Part shown: positions 18,019 through 28,553 of the stretch, in pieces
Layout: each line of letters opens with the position of its first letter
Position numbering within the stretch: the stretch's first letter is position 1
Source of the DNA: Pollutimonas sp963712655
Lineage (GTDB): Bacteria; Pseudomonadota; Gammaproteobacteria; Burkholderiales; Burkholderiaceae_B
DNA: 64,000 nt
NCBI GenBank assembly: GCA_963712655.1
Contig: CAVQIT010000006.1
Span: 434,001-498,000, forward strand
Direction of reading: 5' to 3'
Notes under the pieces: model-generated
What the model was told of the DNA's origin: nothing
Seen by the model: only the letters and a program-made list of their open reading frames with translations
Databases searched by the model: none
Program-made: the position numbers and the translations under genes

Positions 18019-21000
18019 GCCACGCTCCCTTGCGCATGAGCAATCGCGCAGCAATGCCCGGGCGCTGACGATCGCCTGGGCGTATTCGACATCCTCGATC
18101 AATTGCGCCAGTTCATTCACCGCGTCGGCATGCGGCGAATTCCGAACCGACTGCTGCAACTGCCTGACCATATCCAGCGACATGGCGTCGTCCTGTTCGA
18201 GTCGTTGCACGAGCTGTTCCAACCCGGCCACCAGCGTCGACGGGAACAGATGCCGTTTCCTCGACCGCCACATGCTCCGGAGCTACGCTTTCCAATGCGC
18301 TCAGAACGTGCGCCAACTCGCTCACCAGCGTGGCAATGGCGCCTTCATCCGGAAGCTGCGCCCTGGCAGTGTCTTCGACAGAGCGGGCGGCCTCGGCCAA
18401 TGCCGAAGCGCCGATACCTTCCGCATTGGCCTTGAGAGTGTGAGCCAGGCGGAAGATATCCTCGCGTGCCGCGGCGGCGTGCAGTTCCTTCAGCCTGGGC
18501 ACCGCGGCACCATATTCGGACACGAAACCGCGCAGCACGCTTATATAGAAGGACGTTCTGTTGAGGTAACGGGCAAGGCCGCTATCGACGTCGATGCCCC
18601 GCGCCACCAGAGGCGCCAGTATCGCCAGTTCGGACGCCGCGACGGAATCCGTGGCCGAGGTCATCTGCGGGTCGGTGGCGCGCCGGCGCGGCAGCCAGCG
18701 TGCCAACGTCGCATACAATTGATCGGGATCGATGGGCTTGGTGATGTGGTCGTTCATGCCTGCCTGCAGGCTGAGCTCGCGGTCTCCCGTCATCGCATGA
18801 GCGGTCATGGCGATGATGGGCAGGTTGGCGTAGCGCGCATCGGCCCGCAGCGCCCGCGTGGCGCTGATACCGTCAAGTTCGGGCATCTGGATGTCCATGA
18901 GCACCAGGTCGTAGCTATCGGTTTGCACCATCCGGACGGCCTCAAGGCCATTGACGGCCACGTCCACATCCATCCTGATCTCTGCCAGAAACTCCTGCGC
19001 CACCTGACGATTCAGAAGCGTTGTCCTCGGCCAGCAGTATCCTGGCGCCACGCTGGCGCAGGAGTTCGACGGGTTTGGCGATGCGCCGCACACGCTCCTG
19101 CCGACGCTCGGCCAAGGCTTCGCTTCCCAGCAGAGCCTCAACCACCGAGTCATGCAACGTGGACTCGTTGACCGGCTTGGTCAGCACCTGCTGTATACCC
19201 ACCTCGGCAGCCTCGGCCGCGAGGTTCTCATGGCTGTAGGCGGTAACCATCAAGATCGACGTCAGCGCCGCGATAGCGGCGTCTTGCTGGATGAGCCGCG
19301 CGGTTTCCACGCCATCGAGTCCCGGCATATTGCAGTCGAGCAGCATCAGCGAATAAGGATTTGCCTGGACATGCGCCTTGCGCAACATCGCCAGGCCTTG
19401 CTCGCCGGAAGACGCACTGTCGGTGCGCATACCCATCTGGGTAAGCAGGCCTATCAGCACCTCGCGCGCCAAGGCGTTGTCGTCCACCACCAGCGCACGC
19501 GTACCCTTCAGGCCGCCTATGACGGGGCAGCGTTGCCCGATGCTGTCGATAGAAGCATCCAGGTCCAGGTTGGCGGTAAAGCTGAACTCGCTGCCGCGCC
19601 CCAGCTCGCTGCGTACGGAAAGCGTTCCGCCCATCATCTCGACCAGTTGCTTGCAGATCGCCAGGCCGAGGCCGGTGCCCCCATATTTTCGAGTGATGGA
19701 ATCGTCTTCCTGCGTGAACGGTTCGAACAAGGCGTCGAGCCGGTCGGCAGCCACACCGATGCCACTATCGCAAACCGTGAACCGCAGTACTGCGCTAGTG
19801 TCGCTGCGGCTTTCGCAGCTTACGCGCAACACGACCTCTCCGTTCTCGGTGAACTTCACCGCGTTAGTGGTGAGGTTGATGATGATCTGCCCCAGCCGCA
19901 ACGCATCGCCCACCAGATGCCTGGGGACCTCGGCGTCGATTTCGAACAACAGCTCCAGGCCCTTGGAATGCGCCCTCAGGGAGACCACCCCGGAAACACT
20001 CTTGAGCACGTCCAGCAAATGGAAATCGACGTGCTCAAGCGTCAGGCGCCCGGCCTCGATTTTGGAAAAATCCAGGATGTCGTTGAGGATGCGCAGCAGC
20101 GATTCCGCCGAGGTAAAAATCTTGTCGACGTAGTCGCGCTGCCTGGCCGTCAAGTCGGTTTTCAGCGCCAGCCGGCTCATGCCCATGACCGCGTTCATCG
20201 GCGTGCGAATCTCATGGCTCATGCGCGCCAGGAAGCTGGACTTGGCTTCGTTGGCCTTGCGCGCGTCGTCGATGGCCAGCGCCAGTTGCTGCGTGCGCGC
20301 CTGCACTTTGCGCTCGAGGTCTTCGCGGTTGTCCTCGGCCTGCTGGCTCATGATGCGAAACGTGCGGGCCAGTACGCCGATTTCATCGCGCCGATCTTCC
20401 GGCAACGCCAGCTCGCCGCTGGCAACCTGGCGATAATCGCCGGCGGCCACGACACGGGAAGCGTTCACAAACACCTGCAGCGGCCCGACAACTTTTTTGC
20501 GCAGCACGAGGTAGAGCGCCAGCAACTCGATGATCAATGCGATCACGCTCAGGCCCAGGATGAATTCCGCGGTGACCTGCGCGACGGAAGTCAGCAGCGA
20601 TTTCGGATAAACCGTGACGAACCACCAGCCCGGCCCTTGCAGACGCGTCGCCGCCAGAAAGGCCGAGTTCTTCTCATCGTCCACCAGGATGCCTGCTTCG
20701 GTGGCCCCCTTCATCGCCACCGCCAACTGCGCATACATGCTGGAGAGCTCGGGATCGTCCAGCGTACGGATGTCCAGCACTCCCTTGGCCGCCTCCAGCT
20801 CCTTGACCTTATCGGGATGCGCGACCAGGCGCCCGTCGGGACGAATGATGAAATTCTTCGCCCCCGCCAGATGATCGTCGAACACCCGCTTGAACAAGGC
20901 ATTCAGCAGGATATCGTGGCCGAGCGTGGCCAGATGCCGGCCGTTCATCGTCGACCGGATTCTCGGCCGACACCATCCATTCGTTGGCCGTGGGATCGAA

Positions 21001-21666
21001 ATACAGGCCGGTCCAGACGAGCTCGCGCCGCGGATCGTTCTTCACCGTGGCGATCGCCATCCACTCCTCGACCGTCATGTCCAGGCCGGGTTCGGCATTC
21101 AGGCCCCAGCGCAGTCCGGGCCAGTAGACGATGTTGAAGTTCTCGGGCGAATGCACATAGACATTGGCGAAACGATTGACCCATGCCGGGCCGAAGCGGT
21201 CCAGCAGACGCCATGAGAGCACCAGGCGTTTGCGCAGGTCCGCGTCGATGAGTTCGGGCTTGATGCCGACAAAACCGGTGATGTAGCGGCTCATGGTGCC
21301 GTCGGCGCGGCGCAGCCCTTCGAAGGCCTCCGGCCGCAACCGGGTGGTGCCATCAGGCAGCGTCTGGTAGAGCGCGTCGAACTGCGCATCGGTGGGCGCG
21401 AGCATGGACCGGTAGTCATCCAGGAAACTCGTCTTGAGAACCTGGAGATTGTCCGTCGCCAACTCGAAAATCGCGCTTTCCTTGGCGCCGCGCTCAGCGA
21501 TGTATTTTTGCAGCTTGTCCTGGGTTTCCACCGTCAGTGTGTGGACGATGTGCAGATACGAAATTACGGTGACCACCAGCACCACAGCCGTGATGCGCAA
21601 GGACATTTGCAACAGGGTATGCGCCGTGAGCGAATCACGGAAAGAAATTGCGCGCTCAGCGGCCAT
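18015..21666 (-). CDS. Hybrid sensor histidine kinase, interrupted by single-base insertions
   Basis: One large kinase read across several frames. Order: a membrane segment (about residues 15-35), an extracytoplasmic sensor domain (Cache-like), a second membrane segment, HAMP, HisKA with phospho-acceptor FLARMSHEIRTPMNAVMG, HATPase (INLTTNAVKFTENGEV, GTGLGLAICKQLVEMMGG), receiver 1 (ALVVDDNALAREVL, LLDCNMPGLDG), receiver 2 (RILLAEDNA, LVLMDIQMPELDG) and Hpt (RLAHTLKANAEGIG). Frames change near 20944 (TT), 19016 (AA) and 18243 (GGG). Removing one base at each restores an uninterrupted protein. A fourth change would be needed to end at the TGA of 18017-18015. All are single-base duplications, so error is the simplest reading; decay is the alternative. 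It probably feeds the downstream GGDEF regulator. Confidence 0.75.
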
Positions 21667-21943
21667 GACATCCCATATCAAAATTCGAGTAAGAAACCGC
21701 CAAGTCCCTACGCAGCCGACCGCATCGCTTGCGGCGGCGACCCCAATCTCAAGGACCAAGGATAGGAAATATACTGTCTATTGGGAAAAGTAACAATTAG
21801 AAAATTAAAGTTGATGGCGACTGCTCGACGCGCAGCTTCTCCGCCATGCGCAAAGCGAGGCTCTTAGGCAACAGCCATAAAACATCGTAGATGTCGTAAT
21901 GCCATCGGCAGCCACCTCTACCGATTCTTCTCAAGGGCCAATG

Positions 21944-22146
21944 CCGGCAAAACCGGATTGGTTAACTGCGAGTGCTCGAGATCGGCATGCTTATTTGTAC
22001 AGGCCCTCGCGCAGGTTGATGCCGTGTTCGATATAGGCCTTGAGCGCGCACAACATGCCTGTCCACCCTTCACAATTGCCCAGTGCCGCCTTGAGGCCCG
22101 CATCGCCTTCCCGCCAGCCAGCTTCCGAAATACGCACAAGCGTGCG
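21944..22146. repeat. Left copy of 203-bp direct repeat (displaced 3' end of SRPBCC gene)
   Basis: This copy matches 28002-28204 with three mismatches at a constant offset of 6,058 bp. It encodes on the minus strand the last ~50 codons of the SRPBCC protein (ISEAGWREGDAGLKAAL ... NLREGLYK). The preceding part of the gene is absent here. The two copies bracket the helicase/hsdM/HipBA insert. Confidence 0.92.
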
Positions 22147-22276
22147 ATGGCTGGCGATAGTGTCCGAAGGACCTGATTTCACTCTTATTCGATTATTCCT
22201 GCCCCTGGAGAACCGCATGAATTTGGTTGTCCCTTTGCTGCATGCCAGGCAGGCGAGAAAAGTTCGCCAAAGCGCC

Positions 22277-24972
22277 TCAAATGGTTGAAGTTCCATGTCC
22301 CCACTGTGCCAGAAAAACCCTAATTTTTTCTTCAATATGCCTCTCAACGGTTTTCAACCGAAGCAGAGGAATCCCGCTTTTTCCCAGAATGCTGTTTTTC
22401 AATGCATCCCGCTCGGCCTGCCGCGCCGTATCGTGGTGTCCACCATCAACCTCGATCACCCCCAATGGCATCTTCCCCACCCGGAAATAAAGCACGAAAT
22501 CGCAACTGGCACGGCTCTTCATGAAATCCCGTTCTCGCGGCGTTAACGCTTCGTTGCCCGAGGAGACGAGTTGAATGAGGGCAACCTGAGAGTGGAATGT
22601 CATTGCCCGATACGCGTCCAAGGACAAGGTATCGCGCAGTATCCGCGCCACAATCTGCTCAGACTTAAATCGTGAATCACTCGGCCTCAATCTGGCGTTG
22701 AGTCTTTCCAGAGACTGGTCGTACTCCTTGTAGAGCAGATCGAAAGCTGAAACGACAGGGGCGCGATGGATCTGCTTTTCATCCGCGTAGTAGTCGATGT
22801 AACGCACCAGTGCGGCGATATGCCCATTACTTCCGGCAAAAACATCATCGCCCGTGACCAGGATGAATTTGTTCTTGGCCCTGGACACCGCAACATTGAC
22901 CAAGTGGGGATCATCCACGAACCCCACGTTTCTCTGGCTGCCGCGCTTCTTGTCCAGCACAGTGGAAAAGACGATCTCGTCGCAGTCCCTACCCTGGAAT
23001 TTGTGCACGGTATCTTTGACGAAATCAGTCGGCAAATGCGCGCGCGAAAGTGAGACTTGCGCGTTGTAAGGCGCAATGAATCCTCTATTTCTCTCTTCGT
23101 CCCATTCGCACTCTCCCCCCAATTTGAGCGTCTCGACCAACGAGTCCAACTCTCTCTGGTTCGAGTATTTCCGCGTATGGTTTCCCTTGGCGGTGACAAT
23201 AAGCTTCAGTGCCTTCTCGCCTGTATCATGCGTCATCGGAATGAGCTGGCCGTCGTAAAACTGCTGGTTGCAGAATTGGATGATTCTAGGATGGCACCGA
23301 TAATGCTCTTTCAACAGCGTCATCGGTATCGATTTTCCAAAAATGCCGATGCATGAATCCAGAAGGCTGTATTTATCGCAATCGTGGAATTCAGTGGGCG
23401 GCACGATGCCAAGGTCCGCCGGAATGTGCGGCAGTTGCTTCCTATCCCCGACGATAATCAGATTTCTGGCGCACCCTAGCGCCAGTATCCCCGGCACAAT
23501 ATCTTGCTGCGATGCCTCGTCGATGATGGCATAGTCGAGAATCGCACCTGTTTTTATCGAATTGGCGATGGAGTGTGTACTGCTGCCGATAATCGGATAA
23601 CGCTTCACGAACGAGTCGAAATTCTTGCGGTAACTCTCCGAATCGAACGTCTCCTCATGAGGAATATGTTGATGAAGGAAGCGCTTAAGATATGCCATCG
23701 ACGAAACTGTCAGATCATCCAGAAGCTCCTTGAAATTTCCGCATTCCAACGCTTCCCGATAAGCCGTCAATGCCGAATTTTTCTCCTGCAATGCCTTGTC
23801 GTAGTAGTGCATCTGCAAAGCATGAATCACAGACGTGCGTTTTTCCCAGTCGTCGAAAGGCTTCATGCGCAGGATCTTGAAATTCAGCAACAGTTCGACT
23901 CTATCCTTGATTCCGATGCGATTCTCAGCAAGATAGGCCAGGTAGGCCATCAAATCCGCGGTTTTTCGCGGCGACAGCTTGTACTTCTCCAGCGGGACTG
24001 ACGTTGCCACCATGTTTTCCCGCTGCCATTGCCGCAAATATTGCCGTTCTATGCTCAACTCATCGATTTCAGCCTGCAGCTGCGCCGTCATGTTCTGAGC
24101 ATGAAGATACTGCTTCAGCTTCTGCAGAACCCCTTCGATATACGACCTATCCGGCGCGGGTGCGAACGCTCCCGATGACGGGGCGGGCTCATTGGCAAAG
24201 AAATCCTTCCGGTTCTCCGAATTACCCAACTTGGCGACCAGATAACCCAACCCGGCCTTGTCTAGTTTTTCATAGACATTCTCCACCGCCGTATTGTTAT
24301 TGGACACGATGGCGACGGTTTTACCACGTTGCACAATATTGGCGATGATGTTCAATATTGTTTGCGTCTTCCCCGTTCCGGGTGGACCTTCGATCAGGCT
24401 AACTTGCGAGGTAAAGGCTCGCTCTACCGCGTCAAGCTGGCTTGCATTGATGCCGAAAGGGTAGATAAAACTTCCCGCCGCCCCCCCTGCGACCCAGTCC
24501 GTCCCGTGCAGTATGCGTGCAGCACAGTGTCCGCATGGGGAAGCACGCTTTCCAACTGGCGCAACACATTGTCGGCAATCTTCCTGCCCGTTTCCGACTC
24601 CGCCCACTCCACCCTGGCTTTTGCCACGGAGACGAAATAGCGAAATGTTTTGTCATTCTTGATCGCCGTTTCCGAGACAAACGCGATCTCGCCTGCGTTC
24701 ATTACGTAAGATTTTGGATTTCCAGAATACTGGACGATGGCATACTTCTCGCCGTAAATCACCGCCTTGTCAACGGTGCTGAAAACAGCGCTCCCCTTTT
24801 TTGTAAAGAGCTTTCCTTGTATGACTTCGGTTGGGATGATTTTTCAATCGTCGAGTGGACGAGTGTAAGCTTTGCCGGAAGGGAAATAGCAAGTCAGCAT
24901 CAACTCGCCCTGTTGAGGCCCCAACCATATCTTCCAGTCGCTAATTTTCCTGGTTTTATCGTCACCATTCAT
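22277..24972 (-). pseudogene. SF1 (Dna2/UPF1-like) helicase with C-terminal nuclease-like domain, disrupted
   Basis: The main frame (22277 to about 24480) holds a UPF1-like helicase: Walker A LIEGPPGTGKTQTIL, YAIIDEASQQDIVPG (motif II), LIIVGDRKQLPHIPADL (III), LLKEHYRCHPRIIQFC (IV), VHKFQGRDCDEIVFSTV (V) and LVNVAVSRAKNKFILV (VI). The C-terminus (CDFVLYFRVGKMPLGVIEVD, LKNSILGKSGIPLLRLKT) is a DUF2726/Vsr-like nuclease fold. The N-terminal part is in another frame and carries two lesions: a TGA at 24846-24844 where Trp is expected, and a frame change at a run of seven C on the plus strand (24481-24487). Related proteins occur in defence islands. It may be inactive, or the tract may vary or be misread. 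Confidence 0.75.
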
Positions 24973-25072
24973 GTATACGGAAACCATATGAACCTTGTAC
25001 AAGAATTACTTAAACTGACCATAGAATTGAAACCGGGTCGGTAACGCGGAACATCATCCTGCAACTCACGCC

Positions 25073-25495
25073 TTAACCTAACTCATAGGCCAATTTAAAA
25101 TCGTGAGTCATCGCGTAAGCACCTCGCCTCATCTGGAACCAACGGTCCGAGCCAGTGTTTCTTCCAACAGGCTCCGGTCCGCCGCACGCTTGGCGTCGGT
25201 GCGCTGGGCCAGATTGCGCACTGATGCACCGCACCGCGCATGACCGGAGTTGTCTCGATCTGAACACGCGCACGGCCGCGACTGGCCACCAACCGCGTGA
25301 CGCCTGCGCCCTCGCCTGCCGACAACTGCACCTGTAATTGCAGGGGCCGGGCGCACAGCATATCGCGGCCAGTCGCCCAAGCGCTTCTGCGATCAGCCTA
25401 GCATCCTCGGCATAGTCATGCACCGGCAACCAAGCCAGATCGCTGTCCACCGACAACCGTGGCAAGTCGTGCTCGAACAGGTTGATATTCGTAGG
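25073..25495 (-). pseudogene. AbiEii-like nucleotidyltransferase remnant
   Basis: The segment INLFEHDLPRLSVDSDLAWL followed by PVHDYAEDARLIAEALGRLA is the nucleotidyltransferase core (D-x-D) of AbiEii-type toxins. About 40 codons later the frame changes near 25365 (PLQLQVQLSAGEGAGVTRLV continues in another frame), consistent with a 2-nt insertion, and it changes again further on. The 5' end is missing and is fused to the hsdM fragment. It cannot make a working toxin. Confidence 0.65.
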
Positions 25496-25925
25496 CGTCG
25501 CCGAGAATGTCGTCGCCGTCGGCACGGTTCTTCGAGAAGTCCAGTGCCTTACTTTCGAAGATGGCCACCAGACCGGTGAGCCTGTCCACCAGTTCCTTGC
25601 CAGTACCGAGTTTTGTAGCGTCGTTGAAATCCGGGAAGTCGGAGAGGGAAAACTGCGCATTGGCCGCTACCCACGGTGCGATGATCTTTTTGTTGATCTG
25701 GTCGCCGATGTCGGTCTTGCCCTTGAGCTTCACCATGTCAGTAAAGCTGGCACCCGACGGAATGGTGAGCGGCTGGAAAGGCTTGCCAGCGTACTTGTCG
25801 CTAACGTACTTTATGAACAACAATACGAGTACGTAGCCTTTGTACTGGCTGACGTCCATGCCGCCGCGCAAAGCGTCACAGCTCTGCCATAGCGGTGAGT
25901 ACAGTTCAGATTTCTTAAGAGCCAT
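25490..25925 (-). pseudogene. hsdM N-terminal fragment (type I restriction methyltransferase)
   Basis: About 145 aa matching the HsdM N-terminal helical domain: LYSPLWQSCDALRGGMDVSQ, YKGYVLVLLFIKYVSDKYAG, ELVDRLTGLVAIFE and GDDILGDAYEY. It ends exactly where the methyltransferase catalytic domain should begin, with a switch near 25490 into the AbiEii-like remnant. No hsdS or hsdR is nearby. The ATG at 25925 is the normal hsdM start (MALKKSEL). Confidence 0.8.
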
Positions 25926-26015
25926 TAATTCTTTCCATAGCAGAAGATGAGCGCCAATGCGACACTCTTTCGGCATTAGTTCTCAACTTGGCATGCCACG
26001 CATGCCAAAACATAT

Positions 26016-27341
26016 TCATTTAGGGAGCTCCACGTTCGACTCTCGCGAAAGCTTGTCGCTACCACGCCCCCTTTGTGGCAAAGACGCATCTTGGATTACG
26101 CTCTCCATCCTGGCCACTTCCACACCCGACAAACCGCAGCGTTGTGCGACATCCCGCCAGCCCGCCATGGCATCGCGCAACTCCTGCAGTATGGCTTGGG
26201 CCTGCACCTTACTCAAACGATAAAGCTCGGATGTCTCCATCGCTAAAGCGATATCGGGTACGGCACTCCGCTCATCCACTGCGAGCGCGTGCTCTTGCTT
26301 AGTCAGGCTGGGATTCATGTCGAATGCCGGCGCCAGCCTCCAGCCTGACACTTCGCGGATGAACCCATGATTGCGCAGGTGGTCGTCGCGGTTGCCGACC
26401 AGGATATTGAACAGCAACCGGCGGAACAATTGGGCCAAGTCCTGGGCCACATGACCGCGCGCGCCTTGGTCGCTGATGAATTCGGCCAGATCCAGGTAAC
26501 TGCCATCTTCCTGGCCATCACGCCGTTCCAGCAGGGTCATGGCCGAGGCGTACAAGCGCCGCCCCCCATCCAAGCGATCGAACCGGCTGACGCAAAAGGT
26601 GCGATATCTGTCGCTCAACGTCTCCATGCGCGCGGGCGGTACTTGAATGCCAGCTCGCTGCGCAAGCTCATGCACTACGAACTCCCAGGCGCCGACGTCA
26701 TAGCGGTCATCGCGTGCCGGGAACTTGGCAATCCACAGCCCCCCTTCGATATCGGTGAAGTTGGCTTTGGGCCGTGCCCCTCCCAGCGACGAGCCTGGCG
26801 CCACCAGCATCGCAAGCCAGCGCTCGTACTCCGGCAGATTCTCCGCTCCAGGCTCTTCGACCCGCCGGCTGATGTAGGCCAATTCTCGCAGATCTGTCAC
26901 AGGCGGCGCTGCATATGCGCTGTCGTCGAGAAACGGCCCTCCTTGAACGTCCCGGAAGCGCAACGCCCCCATGCGGGTCTGGTCATACACGCCCAGCAAA
27001 AAGTCGATCTCCTGCAGATTACGCATCCGACGCTGTTCCCGACTCGCCACAGCCGCTTCGCGGCGTTCCATCAGCACCCTACCCCAGCGATCCGGCGCCG
27101 AGTCCATGAACACACCGAAAGCGGGAAAATCGGCCGGTGGGTGCTGCTCGCCTCGCCACAATTCCAGACGCGGGTCAAGCATGAAGGCCAGGCCCGAATT
27201 TAGCCAACCCTCGTCGTACGCGAAGGACGCGGCCAGATCACTGCGCATGTCATGCCGATACAACGTACCGACACGATGCATGCCGCCCAGCTCCGGCGCA
27301 TCGAGATGGACTTCCCAGGTTTGTCGTTTGTCCTGTGTCAC
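26016..27341 (-). CDS. hipA: HipA family kinase toxin
   Basis: 441 aa, the usual HipA length. N-terminal HipA_N part: LELWRGEQHPP, FGVFMDSAPDRWGRVLMERR. Kinase core: SSLGGARPKANF (phosphate-binding Ser-rich loop), YLDLAEFISDQG, catalytic loop FNILVGNRDDHLRNHGFI (Asp-x-x-x-x-Asn) and metal site LAPAFDMNPS. HipA phosphorylates a tRNA synthetase or related target and triggers dormancy. GTG 27341 is chosen because AAAGGGAG precedes it and the family starts at about this point. It begins 4 bp after the hipB stop, so the pair is an operon. Confidence 0.92.
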   Translation of the reverse strand: MTQDKRQTWEVHLDAPELGGMHRVGTLYRHDMRSDLAASFAYDEGWLNSGLAFMLDPRLELWRGEQHPPADFPAFGVFMDSAPDRWGRVLMERREAAVASREQRRMRNLQEIDFLLGVYDQTRMGALRFRDVQGGPFLDDSAYAAPPVTDLRELAYISRRVEEPGAENLPEYERWLAMLVAPGSSLGGARPKANFTDIEGGLWIAKFPARDDRYDVGAWEFVVHELAQRAGIQVPPARMETLSDRYRTFCVSRFDRLDGGRRLYASAMTLLERRDGQEDGSYLDLAEFISDQGARGHVAQDLAQLFRRLLFNILVGNRDDHLRNHGFIREVSGWRLAPAFDMNPSLTKQEHALAVDERSAVPDIALAMETSELYRLSKVQAQAILQELRDAMAGWRDVAQRCGLSGVEVARMESVIQDASLPQRGRGSDKLSRESNVELPK

Positions 27342-27345
27342 GACA

Positions 27346-27672
27346 TCAACTCCCTTTGCCACTTGCAACATCGCGCTTGCGAGCACCTGTGAGCGCAAGG
27401 TCCTGCAACTTGCGACCCAGCTCATCATCCGCGGCCAATTGATCAATGTCCTTGTCCAGACCCAGCACCCGTAGCGCCCGCAGGTACGTTCCGATGGCGA
27501 TAGTCGAATCTCCTTTCTCCATCCGCCGCAACGTCTCGCGCGATACCCCAACCCGCTCGGCAAACAGTTCGGTCTGTAGCCCCCGGCGCGCACGGGCTAG
27601 CCTCAGCCGTTCACCGAGCGCGGCTAGCTGCTTAAGGACTGAAGGAAAGACGGGAAGCGTAGACTTAGGCAT
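27346..27672 (-). CDS. hipB: HipB-like helix-turn-helix antitoxin
   Basis: 108 aa. A Cro/C1-type helix-turn-helix is clear: LGERLRLARARRGLQTELFA, ERVGVSRETLRRMEKG and GTYLRALRVLGLDKDID. It lies directly upstream of hipA in the same operon and should repress the promoter and neutralise HipA. ATG 27672 is chosen as the start nearest the homology. Confidence 0.9.
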   Translation of the reverse strand: MPKSTLPVFPSVLKQLAALGERLRLARARRGLQTELFAERVGVSRETLRRMEKGDSTIAIGTYLRALRVLGLDKDIDQLAADDELGRKLQDLALTGARKRDVASGKGS

Positions 27673-28001
27673 GACACATATATTAGTCGGAGTAGGCAAT
27701 TTTGCCCATTTTATATGTAATCTGATTAATAATATTTATTTAAACAGAAAAATTTACACATATATTAGGCAATTAATCGATAAATGACCAATTTATATGC
27801 CACAATCTTTCATGCATCACACGACGCCGATAAAGCTCATCCTATCCGACTGGCCCGAGGCCGAGAACACAACTTATTAAACCAAGGCTTCCCGTTCTTC
27901 CGGTGCCAAGCGCGGCAGTCGGCGTTCTTTCTTGGTTATGTTGATTTTTAGGGCTATGCCTCCGGGTATCTTGCACCCGTTCGATGGCGGGGACTGGGGT
28001 A
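27673..28001. promoter_or_regulatory. A+T-rich region upstream of hipBA
   Basis: A 329-bp A+T-rich stretch without a gene. It contains GGCAATTTTGCC (27695-27706, 5-bp arms), a plausible HipB operator, and two copies of ACATATATTAG (around 27675 and 27757). It runs into the right copy of the 203-bp repeat at 28002. Confidence 0.4.
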
Positions 28002-28204
28002 CCGGCAAAATCGGATTGGTTAACTACGAGTGCTCGAGATCGGCATGCTTATTTGTACAGGCCCTCGCGCAGGTTGATGCCGTGTTCGATATAGGCCTTG
28101 AGCGCGCACAACATGCCTGTCCACCCTTCACAATTGCCCAGTGCCGCCTTGAGGCCCGCATCGCCTTCCCGCCAGCCAGCTTCCGAAATACGCACGAGCG
28201 TGCG
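28002..28204. repeat. Right copy of 203-bp direct repeat, inside the intact SRPBCC gene
   Basis: Identical to 21944-22146 except for three mismatches. It covers the 3' end of the intact SRPBCC gene and about 47 bp after its stop. An insert that carries its own copy of a gene's 3' end, keeping that gene intact, is the pattern left by site-specific integration or by recombination between duplicated ends. Confidence 0.92.
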
Positions 28205-28501
28205 GCCGTCCTCCAGCGCTTCGAAGCTCATCGTCACCGTGGTGTCATAGCTGGACCCGCCGTCGCGTGCCGCTTCCCAATGCAGCACGATTTCCCTATC
28301 CTGCAGCACCCGCTCCACCCTGACCGGGAATGCTCCGGGAAAATCGGCGAAATCCCAGGTCACCGTCGCGCCGGTTTCGAGCCTCCCCTGCGCACCGCCG
28401 GTGGTGAAGTATCCCGACAATTGCTTGGGGTCGGCCACCGCTTCGAACACCTCGTGGACCGGCTTGGCGATACGCCCGCTGACCGTAAATTCATAAGCCA
28501 T
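28049..28501 (-). CDS. SRPBCC family protein (CoxG/AHSA1-like)
   Basis: 150 aa. MAYEFTVSGRIAKPVHEVFE, KQLSGYFTTGGAQGRLE, TVTWDFADFPGAFPV and CEGWTGMLCALKAYIEHGIN mark the AHSA1 branch of the START-like fold. ATG 28501 has GGAG at good spacing. It is divergent from an ArsR gene only 50 bp away, and the ArsR operator lies between them, so the ArsR protein likely controls it. Its 3' end is duplicated 6 kb away. Confidence 0.92.
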   Translation of the reverse strand: MAYEFTVSGRIAKPVHEVFEAVADPKQLSGYFTTGGAQGRLETGATVTWDFADFPGAFPVRVERVLQDREIVLHWEAARDGGSSYDTTVTMSFEALEDGRTLVRISEAGWREGDAGLKAALGNCEGWTGMLCALKAYIEHGINLREGLYK

Positions 28502-28533
28502 TTTCAACTCCTTCACTTGACAGTAGAGACTAT

Positions 28534-28553
28534 ATGTTATAAAAATATAACAT
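28534..28553. promoter_or_regulatory. ArsR operator overlapping the regulator's start codon
   Basis: ATGTTATA-AAAA-TATAACAT is a perfect 8-bp inverted repeat whose right arm includes the first two bases of the ArsR ATG at 28552. It is the only symmetric site between the divergent ArsR and SRPBCC genes and would silence both when bound. With no ribosome-binding site before 28552, the ArsR transcript may be leaderless. Confidence 0.65.

Noticed and set aside
19152..21137. 661-aa open frame on the plus strand
   Set aside because: It is antisense to the hybrid kinase, has no family motifs, and its length follows from high G+C third positions.
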